Below are positions 56,812 through 64,000 of a DNA stretch of 64,000 nucleotides, one piece after another; the stretch's first letter is position 1; every line of letters begins with the position of its first letter. The position numbers were made by a program, and so were the translations under genes. The DNA is from Cladophialophora immunda (lineage: Eukaryota > Ascomycota > Eurotiomycetes > Chaetothyriales > Herpotrichiellaceae): positions 2,294,001 to 2,358,000 of the forward strand of contig NW_015622541.1 in NCBI RefSeq assembly GCF_000835495.1. Reading direction: 5' to 3'. The notes under the pieces are model-generated. The model did not search any database. It was not told the origin of the DNA and was given only the letters and a program-made list of their open reading frames with translations.

Positions 56812-59380
56812 ATGGACCATTCAAAAGAACTCGATGTGGCAGGTGTCCACCTCGAAAGGCTGGGAGACAAAAAGCAAGAGGATGGCGGTACGAACGAACA
56901 TGCTCGGGAGATCCATGAATTCGAAAACCGTCAGATCGACTTTGCTACAATCATGGCAGTAGTCGTGCGTGGAATTTACCATTTTTGCTTTCTGTCGAGA
57001 GGCTGATCCTTTTTTCTAGAGCCTGGCATTCTCATACGAGGCCCACCTGCTGTCTTTTGTCTTGCCTGTGACGATCCTTCTCACCATCAATGCAGACATC
57101 GGGCCTTCCACGTCAATCAACTGGGTTGCAACGGCGAGTTCATTGTCGATTGCCGTCATCCAAACCGTGGCAGGGAGTTGCAGTGATATCTTTGGCAGAA
57201 GAAATTTCACGATCTTGGGCAATTTACTAGGGCTTGTTGGTAAGATCCCCTAAACCAGGTATTCGATGAATGATTCGAGGGTGCTGAAGGTCTCTTCTAG
57301 GCTGCATCACAGCTTCAAGGTTCGTGCTGTCTCCAAGTGACACAATATGTCCCGAACTAACATTTACTGCCAGGGCAAATACCGTCGCGGTAGTGATCGG
57401 AGGCATGGTCCTTCAGGTGGGGTTGAGATATTGTCTCCTTCCAGATGAATGGTTCACTAAACCCCAGCCCAGGGTATCGGTGCAGGACCACAGCAACTGG
57501 CCTATGCTGGAGCCAACGAGATTGTACCCAAGAAGAATCGAGGCGAAACAGCAGCGTTTCTGAGTTTGGCTGCACTTCCGGGTTCTGCCTTTGGTTCGGC
57601 CATTGGTGAGTCCATCATGGCTCTGTCCTTAACATTGAAGCATTTCCCGGGCAAGACTCATATGCTTATAATGATATAGCTTACGCACTCGTCGCTCGCT
57701 TGAACTGGAGATGGGCATACTACGTCGGTGCCATCGCTAACGGCGTGGCTTTGATTCTTACGATTGCTTTCTATTGGCCACCAAGCTTCTTCACCCTACA
57801 TCCAGACGTGACAAGCCAGCTTCAACAGCTCAAAAAACTGGACTGGATTGGCCTTCTTCTTTTCGCCGGTGGTCTAACAAGCTTCCTGCTCGGCGTTCAA
57901 TTCGGTGGCAACCCTTATAAATGGACGAGCGCCACTGTTTTGGCTCCCTTGATCATAGGTGGTATGTTTCACTTGATATTCCCTGGTGTCGTCGTTGACG
58001 AAGATTGACATGTGTCCAGCGGTGGCTGTATTCATCCTCTTCCCACTCGATTTCCCTCAAATATCACCGTGCTGTGCCCTCCGAAAATGTTCAAGAATGT
58101 TCGAGGGTTCACGATTCCCATTTGTATGAACTTTGTGTCGGGGATGGTGGTAGGTACGTTTTCGGCCCTGGCTTAACATTTGCTGACAAGAGTGCACAGT
58201 TGATTAGCTTGCAAGTCCTATGGCCACAAGGTAAATTCACACCACTGAATGATGGCTGGGGTCGGTCCCTCGGACAAAAACTGATACACTGCAGAAATAC
58301 ATTCACTGTTCACAACAAAACCGCAGACAATCGGATGGTACAGTCTTGCTTACAATTGTTCCGCAACCTGTAGGTAGACATATCTCTGCCGGATCCGTTA
58401 TATTGTGGCTGATCGGGACCTCAAGTGGGTGCAATTGTTTCTGGGGTGCTTTTCGCTCGTATCAAGCACATCAGGTGGCAATTTTTCACCATTGCAGTCC
58501 TCCAATGTTCCTTCACGGCTTCAGCAGCATCGATTACTCAGCATACTCCGGCGAGAGCCATTGTGCTGATAGCCATGGGTGCATTTTGCGTGGGAGCTTC
58601 TCAGGTTCTGGCCACTCTGATTGTCCAGTTCGGAGCCGAAGACCATCAGATAGGGGTTGCGACAGGGTGAGTATCAAACCTGCCTCTCCCATGGAATCCG
58701 TTTTCTGTCTATTCGGGTATGCTAATATTTGATGAAGTTTGTCGGGAACATTTCGAGCGACCGGCGGTTCCATTGCAATTGCAATCTATTCCACCATCAT
58801 CCGTTCATACCTTACTGGCCATCTCGGGAAAAATGTCTCGAACGCGGCTTTGGCAGCTGGACTGCCAGTGTCCTCCCTTCCATCATTCTTGAGTGAGTGG
58901 CCCTTTTCCCCCATGCGAGCATCGAGTAGTAGCGGGAGTTCTGACCTCGATCATTAGAGGCACTGCTGGCACAAAGCGCAACAGCTCTCAAAACTGTCAA
59001 GGGCGTCACCCCGACCATTGTGGCCGCCGCGGGAGATGGCACCAAGCCGACATATGCTCACGCGTATCGAACCGTTTTCCTAGCCAGCATTGCATTCGGA
59101 GGTGAGTTGCTCCTGGTCCTATGAAGAGCTGAGATGATGATTTGTTCGATGTATAGTTGTGTCTATAATCGCTGCCTTTTTCGTGAAAAACGTCGATGAC
59201 TGTCTGACTCGGTAGGTCAAGTCCAGACCTTGGGAGGCTTGTTTCATTTTGTAGATGATGGCTAATTAGTGCCCTCCAATGTCTAGCGATGTGGCCCGAG
59301 AGCTTGAAACTCCCAATATCCTACATGGAGATCGCAACGACAGGGAAACCGTCAAAAAGGTGGACGTGACCCAGGCATAA
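56812..59380 (+). CDS. MFS drug/toxin efflux-type carrier (TRI12-like), with one frameshift
   Basis: I trace 14 exons: 56812-56964, 57020-57239, 57301-57319, 57374-57416, 57473-57605, 57680-57961, 58020-58149, 58200-58230, 58295-58369, 58426-58666, 58738-58892, 58958-59101, 59157-59211 and 59287-59380. All junctions are GT-AG, and phases agree except inside exon 7. There the frame moves from AVFILFPLDF to SNITVLCPPKMFKN; CCC at 58054-58056 would need to be CCCC. Segments such as DIFGRRNFTILGN, GIGAGPQQLAYAGANEIVP, RLNWRWAYYVGAI, LDWIGLLLFAGGLTSFLLGV and SLQVLWPQEIH match the 14-helix TRI12/siderophore-type fungal exporters. Its normal role would be plasma-membrane export of small toxic or secondary metabolites. 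With so many intact splice sites, an assembly error is a real alternative to loss of function. Confidence 0.82.
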
Positions 59381-59968
59381 ATCGCTTGGAACGAGCAACG
59401 AAGCACCGACCTCGTGGTGGGTTCCGAACCGAGCTCTTGAAGACGGGCTGCTTGTCCACGGAACATCAGAAGATGAACTGAGAAAGACGGTTGCAACCTC
59501 GCTCGCTGGTCTGCTGGTATCTGTAGCACACCAATACACTATAGGCACCTATTAGTAGGAGAGGGTATGCAAGCTCCGTGCATCACTGAGTTGCGCATGC
59601 GAGTGAACCATTAAAAATTAACCACTCCCTTGTAGGTCATTCTTAATCTGGAAGTCTGCCGTCCAATTTCTCCCTTGACCCTTTTCTTGACCGCATGAAA
59701 ATCATTTCGTAACGTGTACATCCCAAAAGAACAATGAGGATGATGGAGGTGTGATAGAAGATGTATCGACGCATACCGGATGAAAGCGTGGGTCACAGTT
59801 CTTGGCCTTTCGCGGGGTGGACAAAGCCCTCGCCACCCAACTGCTCTGCTCCCTACTAGGTACATAACCTTCCATCCTGAAATCCGCTTTCACCTTCCCA
59901 CCCACCCACCACTGCACCCCGAGGAACGCCATTCCCGTTGCTCTTACTACTGCTATTGTACGCGAGCC
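59381..59968. promoter_or_regulatory. Upstream region of bZIP gene
   Basis: Follows the MFS 3' end. The bZIP frame is open back to 59780 but the added peptide is unlike the family, so I treat it as 5' UTR. Confidence 0.4.
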
Positions 59969-61323
59969 ATGGAAGAACGAGACGAGTCACCTGTGAACGA
60001 CATCCGCGTTCGAAAGCTCGAACGTGGCAAGCAAAACCAAAGACGAAAGCGTCTGAAAGAGAGGCAGTTGTTCCACGAGCTGGAAGCCCGTAACGAATGG
60101 CTGGAGGCTCAGTTTGGACTCTTGAACAATGGATCCGGCGAAGTCGCCAAGTTACTCGCACAGGTAAAGCAGTTGACCGACGACAACCAACGGCTGAAAC
60201 AGCGGTTACGGGTCGCGGATGAATTCGTCACATCATGGACCGGGGCGAAACCCGAAAATACAACTCTGGTGACAAGCCAAACGGAGTTGCATGAAGCAGA
60301 CAGTGGGGAGAGGCAATGTGCTACCTTTTCGTCGAGGCCTCACCATGATGCTGGTCCAGATGATGATTCCCCGATGCCGGAATTCGCACCTCTTGGGGGT
60401 GGAACGGCTTCATCAGAAGAATCACCTGAGCCCTCAACCCTCCGACCTGACTCTGACGGTCGAAGAATGAGCCTAGCTGCAGCAGCAGCATCGTCAACTT
60501 CACAGGTCACGGATTTGATCCCACTACTCGTTGACAAATTGCAAAAAGTGCTCGACCTCCCTGAATGGCGGAAGTTACCAGTTCATTGTCAGGTACACCC
60601 TTGCGTCGATCCCTATGGCGCTGTTATGCAGCACTTGCGAAGCTCAGCCGCGGCATTTAGCCAGTGCAGTCCTGAACCGAGCATTCTGGACCTCATGTTC
60701 GGGGGTTCATTGAACGACCTTTGCAATGCCATCTTCCTCAGAGTGTCAGCTACGCCGCTGCGACGTACCGAGAGGCTAGGTTCGAGTTGGAATATCTATC
60801 TTTTCCTCAAGGTACGTACATACATCAGTCAGATTGTCTCTGATTCCATCGTCATCTTCTGTTTCTGTTTTCTGTTTCCTATCACACCTTGGGGCTTGCA
60901 AGACCACGCTGACCTTTCGGTAAATCCATCCAGTGGCTCCTCGAGCCGACAGAGCAAAGCTTCGAGCTTGTTCCGCCCAGTCTTCGCCTAACCACAATGC
61001 AGTTGCTCGTCCCTCATGCCCCGATGATAGACTACGTCATATGACCGCAGATGCGAGACAACTTCATTCGACACGGAACCAAATACTGTCGCCGTGAGAT
61101 ATTCGGGCTACTTTTTGTTGCTTGCCGGATTCGAGATACTCCCAATGCCGACTTTGTCACTCGAAATAACGGCCAAGAGTTGCAGATCGATCCTCACTAC
61201 CTCAAACGCGCCTCGACGGCCGAGGAATGGGTGCTCTTGGATCGATTCTGGACCGAGTATCCTGAACTGGTTGAGGGGATGGATCCTGAAAAGTATATGA
61301 TTTTCGAAACAGACCTCGTGTGA
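59969..61323 (+). pseudogene. bZIP transcription factor with DUF3425 domain, in-frame stop at a conserved Trp
   Basis: Exon 1 59969-60811 and exon 2 60934-61323 give 411 codons in one frame after removal of a 122-bp intron. The basic region is GKQNQRRKRLKERQLFHELE followed by a leucine-rich heptad stretch near residues 50-80 (LLAQVKQLTDDNQRLKQRL). The C-terminal half has the DUF3425 pattern: HCQVHPCVDPYGAVMQHLR, KWLLEPTEQSFELVPPSLRL, then PHAPMIDYVI-stop-PQMRDN. Relatives read PHPxWIDxIPWPxMRD there, so the TGA at 61042-61044 replaces Trp (TGG). A 45-nt in-frame intron could remove it only by deleting this conserved block and using a weak GTCCCT donor. If real, the protein would be truncated at about residue 317 but keep bZIP binding. 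Confidence 0.82.
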
Positions 61324-63052
61324 AGAAAAGGTTCGAATTCGCGCCTTGCGTCGCCAATGTGCTGACTTACATGGCGGGCCGGTACCCCGGTTCAACCTCC
61401 TGAAATTGAGGCGAGGTACCATCTTTGTCTGACTCCTCCACGCTCAAATAGTCTCGATGACGATGATGACGAAATTTTATATTTCCACCTCTCCCATCGA
61501 ACACCGCTTAACAGGCCTCCTCGTACATCACCCACGTTCGATAGTGACACTACTTTGTGTCTACATTATCAACGCCAGGAGATCTGTGCTGGCCTGGACA
61601 TGCTGGGAAGCCACCTGCGTTGAAGAACCAAATATCAAGAAACAAGTAGGTGGTCTCAATTGATCTAAATGAAGGAACAGAGCATGGAAATTATAATAAT
61701 AAGGTACGTACCGTCACCCCTTTGCCATCATCTACTTACCAATTTTGTTCATTCGACTTAGCCCTCAATGATCGATTCTTAACACTGTCGAAATCTATAC
61801 CTCAAGCATCAATGCCGCTCGGTGATGCGCAGTTTGCGATAGCACGGTTTACACACTAATCCATGTGTCAAGTCCCAATCACCCCCATCAGCAGTCTCAA
61901 ACGGACCTTCGCCGCAAATTTGGCATTGGCTATTATAGATCTCTGTCCTGGCGACCTATGCACAAGCGAAGCAGACTTGCTTACCAGGAATTCGGCAGAC
62001 TCTACGTAAGTGAGCATTGCAATCGTCGCATTTGTTGGTACCCACCGGTCTCCCCTCCACGACTTGATTGACACAACCGGTGCAAATGGGAATTCGAATA
62101 TCGCTAGTCACATCGGTCGGGAGCCATCTCCAGTATTCTCAGTTTTGCTGATGGGTTCGACCACATCGAGCACATCCTTCGACTGGCCAAGCGGCGCGGC
62201 AATGTCTGCACAGAGTCCCATACATGGTGAGCCAATTGTGGGCCACTCGCTGACATCCTGAGCATGTCTGCCGAGCTGGGGAAGCAGATTCAGCTGATTG
62301 ACTGGTGGGCTTTGGATCTGGAGTCTGGACATTCGAGGGAGGAGGACTTGGGGGTATATCGGCCAAGACAGCCTGCAACCATACCTGGGTCTGGGATTGA
62401 ATTCTGCGTGCCATTGCGACGGATGACCTGGTTTGTCACTTACCTTTGAATTGGTTAACCTTGATCAAGACTTGCAATGCCAGTACTTCCAAGTGCGGTC
62501 AAGGGTGATATGTTGAGATTAAGAGCCCGGGCGTCTTGGATCAATCAATATTTATCTGGGGTGAGAATGTCATTTGTTCTCAACTTTCTCTCTTTGTAAC
62601 TTGTCCACCTCTTTGTTCAGACTGCCTCCAGCTGGCAATTATCAACGGTTGCTTCATTGTTCCGCTTTGTTGTCCATATCGGTCCGATCCATAATTCTGT
62701 GGAAAGTCTCAAAGCCTGACATCAGCTTTGATCCTACCTATTTTCACCCTTTGTACGGAAACCACCCTTTCAGCAGTGGAGGACAAGAAGGATTCTGTGG
62801 GACACATTCCGGTTATCAATGTTCTCTCGCAGAATGACCGACAATGCATACGGTCTTTCCACCACGTCAGTTGTGGGGGTTGGAAGACCGAAACATCAAG
62901 CGAGAGCTCGGAGGAAGTCCATCTTCTGGAGTCGGATGAATGTTTTATTGACGGGCAGCTGACTAACTTGTCGGGTGGAACTCCTGGCGCGGCTGCTTAT
63001 TCGAGGTTTGGCTGCCCATTCTGGGCAGTGAGGGTGGCTCCAAGGGGGTAAA
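61324..63052. other. Gene-poor region
   Basis: About 1.7 kb with only short frames on both strands. A Cys-rich minus frame (62139-62414) has no start context or recognisable fold. I see no gene. Confidence 0.45.
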
Positions 63053-63120
63053 CAATGAAAGTGGTAATGGACGAAGCACAGTTCGGGGGATATATAATGA
63101 TGTGTATATATATATATGTA
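63053..63120 (+). repeat. Short AT-flanked repeat, copy B
   Basis: Shares GGTAATGGACGA and the following GGGGATATATAAT-type block with 30556-30620. A (TA)n microsatellite follows at about 63103-63118. Confidence 0.6.
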
Positions 63121-63736
63121 TCTCAAATAGTTCCTGGTCTTCAGGTTCAATCTGGACAAACCCTCTGCTCCTCAAGGCCGAAGATTGCAATTCTGAGCCA
63201 GTTTATTTAAAACTAAAGGGGTTGGTCTCGTCAAAGAGATTATACGAAGGACCTGAACAAGAAATATTTGAACCATCGTGCATGGAACTTCAGAGTCGAG
63301 GTGTTTATCTTTGCCCTGCGTCATTTGCTATGCCATGGCATACTGTGGCATCCTATGCTATGCTGCATTTCAAGGGGCGTCAATCAAGTGTCCATGTTCC
63401 TACTTTGAGTCCTGAGTAAAGGTACATAGATGCACAGGTGGATGCCTGGGCAGTTCCGCTCACCCTCCTTTTCCTATCCCTTGCTTTTAATCCTGACAAA
63501 TGCCCACCCAATTCTATTCAGCTGGATTAGTCTTCTTGTTTTATTTTCCCCGGTGTATGAGAACCAGAATCCTTGGGATAGCGGGCATGGGACGTTGTCG
63601 GTCCATTCGTCAAGCCACCCATACGACGCCCCATGTCGTCCCATTTCAGCAGGGCGGATGGCTGGGTCATTTGATCGATCCATCTTACAATAAAAACAAA
63701 CGAACGTCTACTCGATCAATCGACCAGGAAAAACGG
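63121..63736. other. Intergenic
   Basis: No gene is recognised; it includes the 3' flank of the edge gene. Confidence 0.4.
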
Positions 63737-64000
63737 TCAGTCGTACAACTTGACCCAGTCCGGGATCAGGACCATTTTCCTCCTCACCGGGCCCAACGCA
63801 TACGCTGTGCCCTTGATGTCCTTCTTCTCCTCCTCCTCTGCCTCATCGCCGTCGCTGTTCTCGCGCTCGTCCTCCCCCTCCCCTTCCCGGTCTGCGTCTT
63901 CTCGCTTCCGCCCGGGCTCCACGAGAACCACATCCTGCAGGAAGTCCACTTCGGTGCCGTAGCGGACCTCCAGGTCAGTCCCGCCCCAGTCCAGGGTGAC
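63737..64000 (-). CDS. C-terminal part of an acidic protein of unknown function (partial)
   Basis: The minus-strand frame is open from the right edge to the stop at 63737 (87 codons visible). It begins VTLDWGGTDLEVRYGTEVDF, passes through a Glu/Asp/Arg-rich low-complexity insert and ends GPVRRKMVLIPDWVKLYD. The ends look like folded protein and the insert like a disordered loop. I do not recognise the family. The gene starts beyond the window. Confidence 0.6.
   Translation of the reverse strand, partial: VTLDWGGTDLEVRYGTEVDFLQDVVLVEPGRKREDADREGEGEDERENSDGDEAEEEEKKDIKGTAYALGPVRRKMVLIPDWVKLYD

Noticed and set aside
61325..61340. GGTTCGAAT motif resembling a tRNA T-loop
   Set aside because: No acceptor, D or anticodon stem can be built around it; no tRNA was found anywhere in the window.
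62139..62414. Cys-rich minus frame resembling a small zinc-binding protein
   Set aside because: Spacing fits no known finger and there is no supporting structure around it.

Overview
This window is nuclear DNA from a filamentous ascomycete (Pezizomycotina). Protein genes carry many short GT-AG introns of about 43-75 bp. The gene families present are typical of moulds: Zn2Cys6 and bZIP-DUF3425 regulators, HET-domain NLR-like proteins, DUF3433 membrane proteins, TRI12-like and Dal5-like MFS carriers, and several P450s. I cannot fix the genus from sequence alone. No tRNA, rRNA or CRISPR array was recognised.

Region A (1-17.7 kb) reads as a catabolic cluster. It holds a Zn2Cys6 regulator cut by the left edge, an acyl-CoA synthetase ending in SKL, a divergently transcribed acyl-CoA oxidase ending in SRL, a cupin dioxygenase resembling 2,4'-dihydroxyacetophenone dioxygenase, a divergent SDR, a Dal5-type MFS carrier, a metallo-beta-lactamase hydrolase and a P450. 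The SKL and SRL ends are peroxisomal PTS1 signals. Together these genes suggest uptake, CoA activation, peroxisomal side-chain oxidation and cleavage of an aryl-alkyl or aryl-ketone substrate. The oxidase has a one-base frameshift and a 21-bp tandem duplication, and the P450 has an in-frame TGA. An SDR 3' remnant (9.4-9.6 kb) and an unidentified coding relic (12.7-13.2 kb) lie between the intact genes.

Region B (17.7-36.9 kb) separates the two metabolic regions. It contains gene-poor repeat DNA with a hairpin, a GNAT-ankyrin protein, a decayed Hsp70-like gene next to a large intact HET-NACHT-ankyrin protein, more repeat DNA, and a DUF3433 gene whose 5' end is replaced by a Tc1/mariner transposase remnant.

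Region C (36.9-61.3 kb) is a second metabolic set. It has a sugar-type MFS carrier divergent from a Baeyer-Villiger-type flavin monooxygenase, an SDR divergent from a second P450, a Zn2Cys6 regulator, a broken NACHT-ankyrin gene, an MDR dehydrogenase with a frameshift, a LovD/class-C-beta-lactamase-like hydrolase, a TRI12-like MFS carrier with 14 exons and one frameshift, and a bZIP regulator with a stop at a conserved Trp. A ketone-to-ester oxidation followed by ester hydrolysis would fit this content. The right end (61.3-64 kb) is gene-poor apart from the C-terminus of an acidic protein at the edge.

Five genes are each exactly one base short in a short homopolymer. This may be decay or assembly error, and it matters before any of them is called a pseudogene.
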